Source: Marivita sp051859345
Lineage (GTDB): Bacteria; Pseudomonadota; Alphaproteobacteria; Rhodobacterales; Rhodobacteraceae
NCBI RefSeq assembly: GCF_051859345.1
Contig: NZ_JBHYFV010000002.1
Coordinates: forward strand, 186,001-250,000
Direction: 5' to 3'
DNA: 64,000 nt
Part shown: in pieces, positions 55,072 to 62,903 of the stretch
Position numbering within the stretch: the stretch's first letter is position 1
How the letters are laid out: each line of letters begins with the position of its first letter
The notes under the pieces: generated by a model
Seen by the model: only the letters and a program-made list of their open reading frames with translations
What the model was told of the DNA's origin: nothing
Database searches by the model: none
Translations under genes and position numbers: made by a program

Positions 55072-56763
55072 ATGGCAATCACCTCCGCCAACCAGTTGGA
55101 ACTGTTGCAGACCGCCGAAGCGGTGGCGCGCGAAAAGATGATCGACCCCGGTCTGGTTGTCGATGCGATGGAAGAAAGCCTCGCCCGTGCCGCGAAGTCG
55201 CGCTACGGGTCCGAGATGGACATTCGCGTGGCGATCGACCGCAAGACCGGCCGCGCGACCTTTACCCGTGTGCGCACCGTGGTCGAGGATGAAGAGCTTG
55301 AGAACTACCAGTCGGAGTTCACCCCCGAGAGCGCCAAGCCCTATTTCGTTGCACCAAAGCCGACCCAGAATGCGGTCTGGCTGCGGGACGGGCAGCCGAT
55401 CACCGACTTCGCAGCGCCTGCACAAGTAGGTGACAGCTTTGTCGAGGAAGTGCCGCCGGTGGAAATGGGCCGGATCGCGGCGCAATCCGCCAAGCAGGTG
55501 ATCCTCCAGAAAGTACGCGAAGCCGAACGTGACCGCCAGTTCGAGGAATTCCAGGACCGCGCAGGCACCATCATCAACGGTGTGGTCAAGCGCGAGGAAT
55601 ACGGCAACGTCATCGTCGATGTGGGCCGGGGCGAAGGCATTCTGCGCCGCAACGAGAAGATCGGCCGCGAAAGCTATCGCAATGGCGACCGCATCCGTTG
55701 CTACATCAAGGATGTGCGTCGCGAAACACGCGGGCCGCAGATTTTCCTGAGCCGCACCGCGCCCGAGTTCATGGCCGAACTGTTCAAGATGGAAGTGCCG
55801 GAAATCTATGACGGCATCATCGAGATCAAGGCGGTTGCCCGTGATCCGGGATCGCGCGCCAAGATCGCGGTGATTTCCTATGACAACTCGATCGACCCTG
55901 TCGGTGCCTGTGTGGGTATGCGCGGCAGCCGGGTTCAGGCGGTCGTGAACGAGCTTCAGGGCGAGAAGATCGACATCATTCCGTGGAACGAGGACATTCC
56001 GACCTTCCTTGTGAACGCGCTTCAGCCTGCCGAAGTCAGCAAGGTGGTTCTCGACGAAGATGCCGAGCGCATCGAAGTTGTGGTCCCGGACGAGCAGTTG
56101 TCGCTGGCGATTGGTCGTCGTGGTCAGAACGTGCGTCTGGCATCGCAGCTGACAGGGCTTGATATCGACATCATGACCGAGGAAGAGGAATCGGCGCGTC
56201 GTCAGAAGGAATTCGAAGAGCGGACACGCCTGTTCATGGACACGCTGGATCTTGACGAGTTCTTTGCACAGTTGCTGGTGTCCGAAGGATTCACCACGCT
56301 GGAAGAAGTGGCTTATGTCGAGGTTGATGAGCTTCTGGTCATCGACGGCGTGGACGAAGACACGGCCGAGGAATTGCAGACCCGTGCCCGCGAGAACCTT
56401 GAGGCACAGGCCAAGAAGGCGCTAGAAGCGGCGCGTGAACTGGGTGCCGAGGACAGCCTGATCGACTTTGAAGGCCTGACGCCCCAGATGATCGAAGTGC
56501 TGGCCAAGGATGGTGTCAAGACGCTTGAGGATTTCGCGACCTGCGCGGATTGGGAACTGGCCGGTGGCTGGACCACGGTTGATGGCGAACGTCATAAGGA
56601 CGAGGGTCTGCTTGAACCCTTCGACATGTCGCTGGAAGAGGCGCAGCATCTGGTCATGACCGCCCGCGTTCTTCTGGGCTGGGTTGATCCAACCGAGCTT
56701 GAGGCAACGGACGACGAAGACGCCGATACCGAACTGGACGACGTGGAAGAAGAGCAGGCCTGA
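55072..56763 (+). CDS. nusA: Transcription termination/antitermination factor NusA
   Basis: A 563-residue RNA-polymerase-associated factor. Order: N-terminal RNAP-binding domain (about 1-130), S1 domain (GTIINGVVKREEYGNVIVDV), KH1 and KH2 (VGACVGMRGSRVQAVVNELQ; LSLAIGRRGQNVRLASQL), and two C-terminal acidic repeats (about 370-520), ending in an Asp/Glu-rich tail. Length fits alphaproteobacterial NusA. NusA acts at intrinsic terminators, so the hairpin upstream of rimP could give autoregulation. Confidence 0.98.
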   Translation: MAITSANQLELLQTAEAVAREKMIDPGLVVDAMEESLARAAKSRYGSEMDIRVAIDRKTGRATFTRVRTVVEDEELENYQSEFTPESAKPYFVAPKPTQNAVWLRDGQPITDFAAPAQVGDSFVEEVPPVEMGRIAAQSAKQVILQKVREAERDRQFEEFQDRAGTIINGVVKREEYGNVIVDVGRGEGILRRNEKIGRESYRNGDRIRCYIKDVRRETRGPQIFLSRTAPEFMAELFKMEVPEIYDGIIEIKAVARDPGSRAKIAVISYDNSIDPVGACVGMRGSRVQAVVNELQGEKIDIIPWNEDIPTFLVNALQPAEVSKVVLDEDAERIEVVVPDEQLSLAIGRRGQNVRLASQLTGLDIDIMTEEEESARRQKEFEERTRLFMDTLDLDEFFAQLLVSEGFTTLEEVAYVEVDELLVIDGVDEDTAEELQTRARENLEAQAKKALEAARELGAEDSLIDFEGLTPQMIEVLAKDGVKTLEDFATCADWELAGGWTTVDGERHKDEGLLEPFDMSLEEAQHLVMTARVLLGWVDPTELEATDDEDADTELDDVEEEQA

Positions 56764-56795
56764 CCTGCGCAACAGAAATAGGGACGACGACACAG

Positions 56796-57443
56796 GTGAC
56801 ACGCGGCGGAAAAGACAAGGATCGGGAAAGTGGCCCGGAGCGCAAATGTATTGCGACCGGAGAGGTGCGCCCGAAATCCGAGCTGATCCGCTTTGTCGTC
56901 GGACCGGACAATAAGCTTTTCCCGGATCTGGCAGGTAAACTGCCCGGTCGGGGAATTTGGGTCACGGCAGAGCGCGCCGCCCTTGAAAAAGCGATCAAGA
57001 AGAACATGTTTCAACGGGCGGCGCGAACCGAGCTGAGCGTGTCTGGCACCCTTGTCAGCGATCTTGAGCAGCAGCTTGCGCGCCGTGTTGTCGATCTGAT
57101 AAGTCTTAGCCGCAAATCCGGCGTTGCGATCTCGGGCTATGAAAAAGTCAAGGATGCCCTGTCCAAGGAAACGGCAGAGGTGCTTCTGCAGGCCGAGGAC
57201 GGATCAAGCCGCGGGAAATCAAAACTAAGTACTCCGCATTTTGGCCATTACATTGGCTGGCTTACGGCAGATGAGCTTGGAATGGCCTTTGGTCGACAAA
57301 CTGTGATACATGCCGCGCTTGGTGCTGGTGGACTCACGCAACGTGTTGTAGAGGAAGCGCAAAGATTGAAGGGCTTTCGCATCGGAACGTCTGATGCAAA
57401 GACAGTGGCAGGGGCCGCTGGGAAGGAAAAAAGAGCTAAATGA
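56796..57443 (+). CDS. YlxR/L7Ae-type RNA-binding protein
   Basis: A 215-residue protein combining an N-terminal YlxR (DUF448) domain (RKCIATGEVRPKSELIRFV, about 17-90) with a C-terminal L7Ae-like part (about 90-190: LISLSRKSGVAISGYEKV). In Firmicutes these are two neighbouring genes, ylxR and ylxQ, in the same nusA-infB position; here they are fused. It probably binds RNA or the nascent ribosome. GTG 56796 is the start; the stop overlaps the infB ATG (ATGA). Confidence 0.92.
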   Translation: MTRGGKDKDRESGPERKCIATGEVRPKSELIRFVVGPDNKLFPDLAGKLPGRGIWVTAERAALEKAIKKNMFQRAARTELSVSGTLVSDLEQQLARRVVDLISLSRKSGVAISGYEKVKDALSKETAEVLLQAEDGSSRGKSKLSTPHFGHYIGWLTADELGMAFGRQTVIHAALGAGGLTQRVVEEAQRLKGFRIGTSDAKTVAGAAGKEKRAK

Positions 57444-59929
57444 GCGATAACGACGGCAAAAAGACTTTGGGTTTGCGCGGCGGCGGTCCCCGGTCAGGGA
57501 ACGTAAAGCAGAGCTTCAGCCATGGACGCACCAAAAACGTCGTGGTGGAGACCAAGCGCAAGCGCGTTGTGGTGCCGAAACCCAATGCAGTGAAAGGTGG
57601 GACCGAAGGGTCTGCCAAAGCGGCGGTTGCAGCTTCGGGGAACAAACGTCCGGCCGGGATTTCCGATGCCGAGATGGAGCGCCGTCTGAAGGCTTTGCAG
57701 GCCGCGAAGGCGCGCGAAGGCGAAGAAGCCGCGGCCCGCGAGGCCGAAGAAAAGGCACGCGCCGAGGAACGTGAGCGGATGCGTGCCGAGAAAGACGCCA
57801 AGGAGCGCGAACAGCGCGAGGCGGAAGAAAAGGCCCGCAAGAGAGCGGAAGACGAAGAGCGCAAGGCGCGCGAAGCGGCGGAAGCCGCCAAGCAAGCCGC
57901 GGAAGGTCCGCCGGTTGATGCACCTGCTGCGCGCCAGCCGTCAGGTGGACCCAAGCCCGCACAGGCCGCGCCGCGCAAAACAGATCGTGAACGCGAGGAC
58001 CGTGGTCGTCGCAAGGCCGACGATGCGGGACGCCGGTCCGGCAAGCTGACACTGAACCAGGCTCTTGGCGGTGAAGGTGGACGTCAGAAGTCCATGGCCG
58101 CGATGAAGCGCAAGCAGGAGCGTGCGCGGCAGAAAGCCATGGGCGGCAGCCAGCCGCGCGAAAAGGTCATGCGTGACGTCAGGCTGCCGGAAGCGATCAC
58201 CGTTGCCGAACTGGCCAACCGTATGGCCGAACGTGTGGGTGACGTGGTGAAATCGCTGATGAACAGCGGGATCATGGCGACGCAGAACCAGACGATCGAC
58301 GCCGATACGGCAGAGCTCATCATCGAAGAGTTCGGCCACCGGGTGACACGCGTGTCCGACGCGGACGTGGAAGACGTGATCAAGGAAGTTGTGGATGCGG
58401 ACGAAGATCTGCAACCCCGGCCTCCGGTCATCACCATCATGGGCCACGTTGACCACGGCAAGACATCGCTTCTGGATGCCATTCGCGAAACGAATGTCAC
58501 CTCTGGCGAAGCGGGTGGAATCACGCAGCATATCGGTGCCTATCAGGTCACGACCAAAGACGGATCCGTCTTGTCGTTCCTCGACACACCGGGCCACGCG
58601 GCGTTTACGTCCATGCGGTCACGCGGTGCGCAGGTGACGGATATCGTCGTTCTGGTTGTTGCTGCGGATGACGCAGTGATGCCGCAGACGATCGAAGCGA
58701 TTGCCCACGCGAAGGCGGCCAAGGTGCCCATGATCGTGGCGATCAACAAGGTCGACAAGCCCAGTGCAAACCCGACAAAGGTCCGGACCGATCTGTTGCA
58801 GCACGAAGTGGTTGTGGAACAGATGTCCGGTGATGTGCAGGATGTCGAAGTCTCTGCCATCTCGGGACAAGGTCTGCCGGAGCTTCTTGAAGCCATCGCG
58901 CTTCAGGCTGAAATCCTCGAACTCAAGGCCAACCCGAACCGGGCGGCCCAAGGTGCGGTGATCGAAGCGCAGCTGGACGTGGGCCGTGGCCCCGTGGCGA
59001 CGGTTCTGGTTCAGAACGGCACGCTGCGTCAGGGCGATATCTTTGTTGTGGGCGAGCAGTACGGCAAGGTGCGTGCGCTGATCAACGACAAGGGTGAACG
59101 CGTCAAGGAAGCGGGGCCGTCTGTCCCCGTCGAGGTTCTTGGTCTGAACGGCACACCCGAAGCGGGTGACGTGCTGAACGTGACCGAGACCGAAGCGCAG
59201 GCGCGCGAGATCGCGGAATATCGTGGCAACGTCGCCAAGGAAAAGCGTGCGGCACTGGGTGCGGCGACGACCCTGGAACAGCTGATGCAAAAGGCCAAGG
59301 AAGACGAGAACGTTTCGGAGCTTCCGATTCTCGTCAAGGCGGATGTGCAGGGCTCGGCCGAAGCCATCGTTCAGGCGATGGAGAAGATCGGCAACGACGA
59401 AGTGCGCGTGCGGGTTCTTCATTCGGGTGTGGGTGCGATCACGGAAACCGATATCGGCCTTGCCGAAGCGTCGGGGGCGCCGGTGTTCGGGTTCAACGTG
59501 CGTGCAAATACGTCGGCGCGAAACACGGCCAACCAGAAGGGTGTGGAAATCCGCTATTACAGCGTGATCTACGATCTTGTGGACGACGTGAAGGCGGCGG
59601 CCTCGGGCCTGCTGAGTGCCGAGATCAAGGAGACCTTTATCGGCTATGCCGAGATCAAGGACGTCTTCAAGGTGTCGAACGTGGGCAAGGTTGCCGGCTG
59701 TCTGGTCACCGAAGGCATTGCCCGCCGCAGTGCCGGTGTCCGTCTGCTGCGCGACAACGTGGTGATCCACGAAGGCACGCTCAAGACACTGAAACGCTTC
59801 AAGGACGAAGTGGCCGAAGTGCAGTCGGGTCAGGAATGCGGTATGGCCTTCGAGAATTACGAAGATGTTCGCGCAGGCGACGTGATCGAGATTTTCGAGC
59901 GGACCGAAGTGGAACGTGCGCTGGACTGA
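57440..59929 (+). CDS. infB: Translation initiation factor IF-2
   Basis: An 829-residue GTPase that places initiator tRNA on the 30S subunit. A long Ala/Glu/Lys/Arg-rich N-terminal extension (about 60-230) leads to the IF2 N-domain and the G domain with GHVDHGKTSLLDAI (about 334), DTPGHAAFTSM and AINKVDKP, then the domains II-IV. It ends the rimP-nusA-ylxR-infB operon; a strong terminator follows. Start ATG overlaps the YlxR-protein stop. Confidence 0.98.
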   Translation: MSDNDGKKTLGLRGGGPRSGNVKQSFSHGRTKNVVVETKRKRVVVPKPNAVKGGTEGSAKAAVAASGNKRPAGISDAEMERRLKALQAAKAREGEEAAAREAEEKARAEERERMRAEKDAKEREQREAEEKARKRAEDEERKAREAAEAAKQAAEGPPVDAPAARQPSGGPKPAQAAPRKTDREREDRGRRKADDAGRRSGKLTLNQALGGEGGRQKSMAAMKRKQERARQKAMGGSQPREKVMRDVRLPEAITVAELANRMAERVGDVVKSLMNSGIMATQNQTIDADTAELIIEEFGHRVTRVSDADVEDVIKEVVDADEDLQPRPPVITIMGHVDHGKTSLLDAIRETNVTSGEAGGITQHIGAYQVTTKDGSVLSFLDTPGHAAFTSMRSRGAQVTDIVVLVVAADDAVMPQTIEAIAHAKAAKVPMIVAINKVDKPSANPTKVRTDLLQHEVVVEQMSGDVQDVEVSAISGQGLPELLEAIALQAEILELKANPNRAAQGAVIEAQLDVGRGPVATVLVQNGTLRQGDIFVVGEQYGKVRALINDKGERVKEAGPSVPVEVLGLNGTPEAGDVLNVTETEAQAREIAEYRGNVAKEKRAALGAATTLEQLMQKAKEDENVSELPILVKADVQGSAEAIVQAMEKIGNDEVRVRVLHSGVGAITETDIGLAEASGAPVFGFNVRANTSARNTANQKGVEIRYYSVIYDLVDDVKAAASGLLSAEIKETFIGYAEIKDVFKVSNVGKVAGCLVTEGIARRSAGVRLLRDNVVIHEGTLKTLKRFKDEVAEVQSGQECGMAFENYEDVRAGDVIEIFERTEVERALD

Positions 59930-59950
59930 GGTCCGGACAACTGGACATAG

Positions 59951-59979
59951 AAAAGGGCAGCTGTGAGGCTGCCCTTTTT
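59951..59979 (+). terminator. Intrinsic terminator of infB operon
   Basis: AAAAGGGCAGC and GCTGCCCTTTT form an 11-bp stem around TGTGAG and run into T. It lies 21 bases after the infB stop. The symmetric A run may also serve the convergent small gene on the minus strand. Confidence 0.92.
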
Positions 59980-60000
59980 CGTGTCCGCCGCGTGACTTGT

Positions 60001-60135
60001 TTACGCGCCGCTGAGAACCGGAAGTCCGGTAAAGATCCGGTTTCCGACACGCACGCAGATACGCCCATCGGGCAGTGTCTTCTCGAGAATGCCCTGCACG
60101 GACATGCAACTTCCGACGATGATTGTCTTCAACAC
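60001..60135 (-). CDS. Small ORF, possible conserved 44-residue protein
   Basis: A 44-residue reading frame starting with GTG at 60135: it reads LKTIIVGSCMSVQGILEKTL and then PDGRICVRVGNRIFTGLPVL plus a short tail. A GGGGGAGAG site lies about 5 bases upstream. The sequence looks like a folded beta-rich peptide rather than random coding, and no other gene explains the 240-base gap between infB and mutT. I recall no characterised homologue. Confidence rests on the ribosome-binding site, the composition and the gap. Confidence 0.5.
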   Translation of the reverse strand: MLKTIIVGSCMSVQGILEKTLPDGRICVRVGNRIFTGLPVLSGA

Positions 60136-60241
60136 GTCAACTCTCCCCCAAGGTCTGACAATATCTAGGTAGATTGTCGCCAAAATCATTACCAGTGGAA
60201 ATCTTCCGCCGAGACAGCGCATGCGACGAAAGTGGCTATCT

Positions 60242-60640
60242 TTAGAGCCAATCGCGCAGGATCGGGATCAGGGGGATGTCCGCCGGAGGCATGGGATAGT
60301 CCTTGAGTTGGTTCGCCCGCACCCATTTGATTGCCTGACCCTCTTTCGATTCGGGGGTGCCTTTCCATTTCCGGCAGGCAAAGAGCGGCATCAGCAGATG
60401 GAATGACTCGTAGCTGTGCGACGCGAATGTGAGCGGGGCCAGACAGCTTTCCCAGGTGTCGATCCCGAGCTCTTCCTGCAATTCGAGGATCAGGGCCTGT
60501 TCCGGGGTCTCGGATGGCTCGACCTTGCCGCCGGGAAATTCCCAGAGACCGGCCATGGATTTGCCTTCGGGGCGTTGAGCCAGAAGGATGCGTCCGTCAG
60601 GGTCGATCAGGGCGACGGCGGAAACCAGAACGATCTTCAC
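60242..60640 (-). CDS. mutT: 8-oxo-dGTP diphosphatase MutT
   Basis: A 132-residue Nudix hydrolase that cleans 8-oxo-dGTP from the nucleotide pool. The N-terminal VSAVALIDPDGRILLAQRPE and LWEFPGGKVEPSETPEQA are MutT-like. The Nudix box continues ALILELQEELGI: the Arg of the consensus RExxEE is Leu here (codon CTC), while all metal-binding Glu residues remain. That change may lower activity. Start ATG 60640 is 3 bases after the argJ stop, so it belongs to the parvulin-argJ-mutT run. Confidence 0.92.
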   Translation of the reverse strand: MKIVLVSAVALIDPDGRILLAQRPEGKSMAGLWEFPGGKVEPSETPEQALILELQEELGIDTWESCLAPLTFASHSYESFHLLMPLFACRKWKGTPESKEGQAIKWVRANQLKDYPMPPADIPLIPILRDWL

Positions 60641-60643
60641 GGT

Positions 60644-61873
60644 TCAGGACCGGTAATCCGCGTTGATCGAGATGTAGCCGTGGGTCAGGTCACAGGTCCA
60701 GACAGTTGCGGCACCCTCACCCATGCCCAGATCGACGGTCATGGAGATGTTTTGTTCCTTCATGATCGCCGCGCCCTGCTCTTCGCGGTAGTCGGGATCG
60801 ACCCAGCCGTTGCTGGCAACTTTGACATCGCCGAACGAGATACTGAGCGTGTCGCGATCAGCGGGCGCACCGGATTTGCCGATCGCCATGACAACGCGGC
60901 CCCAGTTGGGATCTTCACCCGCGATGGCGGTTTTCACCAGCGGGGAATTGGCGATGGCCATGGCGTGGGTCTTGGCGTCGGCGTTGTTGAGTGCGCCGGT
61001 GACGGTGATTTCCACAAACTTGGTCGCGCCTTCGCCGTCGCGGACTACCTGATGTGCGAGGTCTTGCATAACGTGGTGCAGGCCATCGCGGAACGCGGTG
61101 TCATCGTCTCTCACGGACACGCCGGATGCGCCTGTCGCGGCGACCAGAAGCGTGTCGGAGGTGGACGTGTCGCTGTCGACGGTGATGCTGTTGAAAGTCT
61201 TTTCGTTGAGCGCAGAGACCAGCGATTGCAGATCGGTCTGGGCGATCCTGGCGTCTGTGAAGATGTAGACCAGCATCGTCGCCATATTGGGCGCGATCAT
61301 GCCCGACCCTTTGGCGATGCCTGCAATGGTCACAGAACCACCGGGCAGGTCCACGCGCGTGGTTGCGCCCTTGGCGAAGGTGTCGGTGGTCATGATCGCC
61401 TTGGCAGCCGCGGGCAATCCCGCCTCGTCAAGAGTGTCGTAGAGCTCCTGCACCTTGGCCTGAATGCGGTCATGCGGAAGGCGTTCGCCGATGACACCCG
61501 TCGAGCTGGTGAAGACGCGTGTGGTCGAGAGGCCGGCAACGCGCGCGACCTCGGCACAGATGGCTTGGACCGACTCGTCCCCTGCCCGCCCGGTGAAGGC
61601 GTTGGAATTGCCGGAATTGACGATGATCGCCGCTCCCGTGTCGTCCCCCAGGCGGATTTTCGACTGGCAGTCCAACACGTTGGCAGAGCGTGTGGCAGAC
61701 TTGGTGAAGGCGCCCGCCACACAGCTTCCGGGATCGAGCATAGCCAGCATCACGTCGGTTCGCCCGGCGTATTTCACGCCCGCCGCAGCGGTTGCAAATC
61801 GTGCGCCCTTGATGACGGGCAGGTCCGGGAAACTGGCGGGTGCCAGCGGGGAGACCGATGTGATCTTGGCCAA
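60644..61873 (-). CDS. argJ: Bifunctional glutamate/ornithine N-acetyltransferase
   Basis: A 409-residue enzyme that moves the acetyl group from N-acetylornithine to glutamate, driving the cyclic arginine pathway. The self-cleavage site is in IAPNMATMLVYIFTDA (between Ala and Thr, near residue 190), giving alpha and beta chains with Thr as nucleophile. KGATTRVDLPGG and NSGNSNAFTGRAG are further signatures. It follows the parvulin gene by 3 bases and precedes mutT by 3 bases. Confidence 0.97.
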   Translation of the reverse strand: MAKITSVSPLAPASFPDLPVIKGARFATAAAGVKYAGRTDVMLAMLDPGSCVAGAFTKSATRSANVLDCQSKIRLGDDTGAAIIVNSGNSNAFTGRAGDESVQAICAEVARVAGLSTTRVFTSSTGVIGERLPHDRIQAKVQELYDTLDEAGLPAAAKAIMTTDTFAKGATTRVDLPGGSVTIAGIAKGSGMIAPNMATMLVYIFTDARIAQTDLQSLVSALNEKTFNSITVDSDTSTSDTLLVAATGASGVSVRDDDTAFRDGLHHVMQDLAHQVVRDGEGATKFVEITVTGALNNADAKTHAMAIANSPLVKTAIAGEDPNWGRVVMAIGKSGAPADRDTLSISFGDVKVASNGWVDPDYREEQGAAIMKEQNISMTVDLGMGEGAATVWTCDLTHGYISINADYRS

Positions 61874-61876
61874 GGT

Positions 61877-62728
61877 TTATTCCTCCAGAAGGTCGATATT
61901 GCTGAGGATCGAGGTGTCCACCTCTTCCTTGGCGGTGCGTGTGATGTCGGCAGCGTTGGTCAGTTCGTCGATCTTTTGGCTGACGGCGTTCTGGCTCAGG
62001 ATACCTTCAAGCTCGCCGCGCACGGCGTCCAGTTCGGGGGCTTCCTGATTGCGCTTTTCGTTTAGAGTGATGACGTGCCAGCCGAATTGGGTCTGGACCG
62101 GTTCAGAGAGTGCGCCAACCTCCATCGCTTCGACAGCGGTCTGGAATTCCGGAACCATCATACCCGCGCCAAACCAGCCCAGCTGACCACCGTTCGGGCC
62201 GGACGGACCGGTGGATTTTTCACGCGCAACTTCGGCAAAGTCCGCGCCGCCGTTCAATTCTTCGACAATGGCCGCCGCTTCTTCCTGTGTTTCAACAAGG
62301 ATGTGCGAGGCGTTGAATTCTTCGGTTGGGTCACCCTGAAGGTAGGTTTCTTCGTAAAGAGCCTGAACAGCTTCGTCCGTGACGGCCTCATCGACAAGAC
62401 CTTCGATGGCTTGAGCAGCGAAAAGCGCGCGGCGTTCGTTTTCAAGAGCAAGCTGAACGCGACGGTTTTCTTCACCTGTTTCAAGTTCGCTCAGCACGCT
62501 TTGCTGCACGATCTGGTCCAGGATGCCGTCCCACAGAACCTCATCGGGTAGTTGCTGATACTGCTCTGGCAGCGACGCGCGCACCATGAGCATGTGGCCC
62601 AACGTGATCTCGGTGCCATTGACCGTGGCCATTACAGAGTCGGCGGTCAGCGTGTCCTGCGCCTGAACCGGCAGGGCCAGCATCAGGGCGAACGCGCTTG
62701 CGGACATTTTTGCGATGAGATTCGTCAT
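61877..62728 (-). CDS. Periplasmic parvulin-type peptidyl-prolyl isomerase
   Basis: A 283-residue envelope foldase. A signal peptide (about 1-23, ending PVQAQ) is followed by a SurA/PrsA-like N-terminal helical region with VNGTEITLGHMLMVRASLPE and a parvulin domain (about 135-230): ASHILVETQEEAAAI, GPSGPNGGQLGWFGAGMMVPEF, SEPVQTQFGWHVITL. It likely helps exported proteins fold. ATG 62728 has AAGGA nearby. It is divergent from secA, which supplies exported clients, with 175 bases between. Confidence 0.93.
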   Translation of the reverse strand: MTNLIAKMSASAFALMLALPVQAQDTLTADSVMATVNGTEITLGHMLMVRASLPEQYQQLPDEVLWDGILDQIVQQSVLSELETGEENRRVQLALENERRALFAAQAIEGLVDEAVTDEAVQALYEETYLQGDPTEEFNASHILVETQEEAAAIVEELNGGADFAEVAREKSTGPSGPNGGQLGWFGAGMMVPEFQTAVEAMEVGALSEPVQTQFGWHVITLNEKRNQEAPELDAVRGELEGILSQNAVSQKIDELTNAADITRTAKEEVDTSILSNIDLLEE

Positions 62729-62903
62729 GTTTGATCCTTCCAGAGCCGCCCGTGCAGTCGGGGCGACATTGACAGTGTATTTCCCTGACCTTACATCGCC
62801 ACAAGGCGCTGCAAGGCCAGTCGTTCCCCTGTGACATATGGGCTGTGTGCGAGGCGGGCAAGCAGATGCCGCACACGAAGATGTCAAACCTGAAAGAGAG
62901 ACC

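Noticed and set aside
60416..62065. A 549-residue plus-strand open frame across mutT, argJ and the parvulin gene
   Set aside because: It spans three well-supported genes on the other strand and is His/Gly/Arg-rich shadow sequence.
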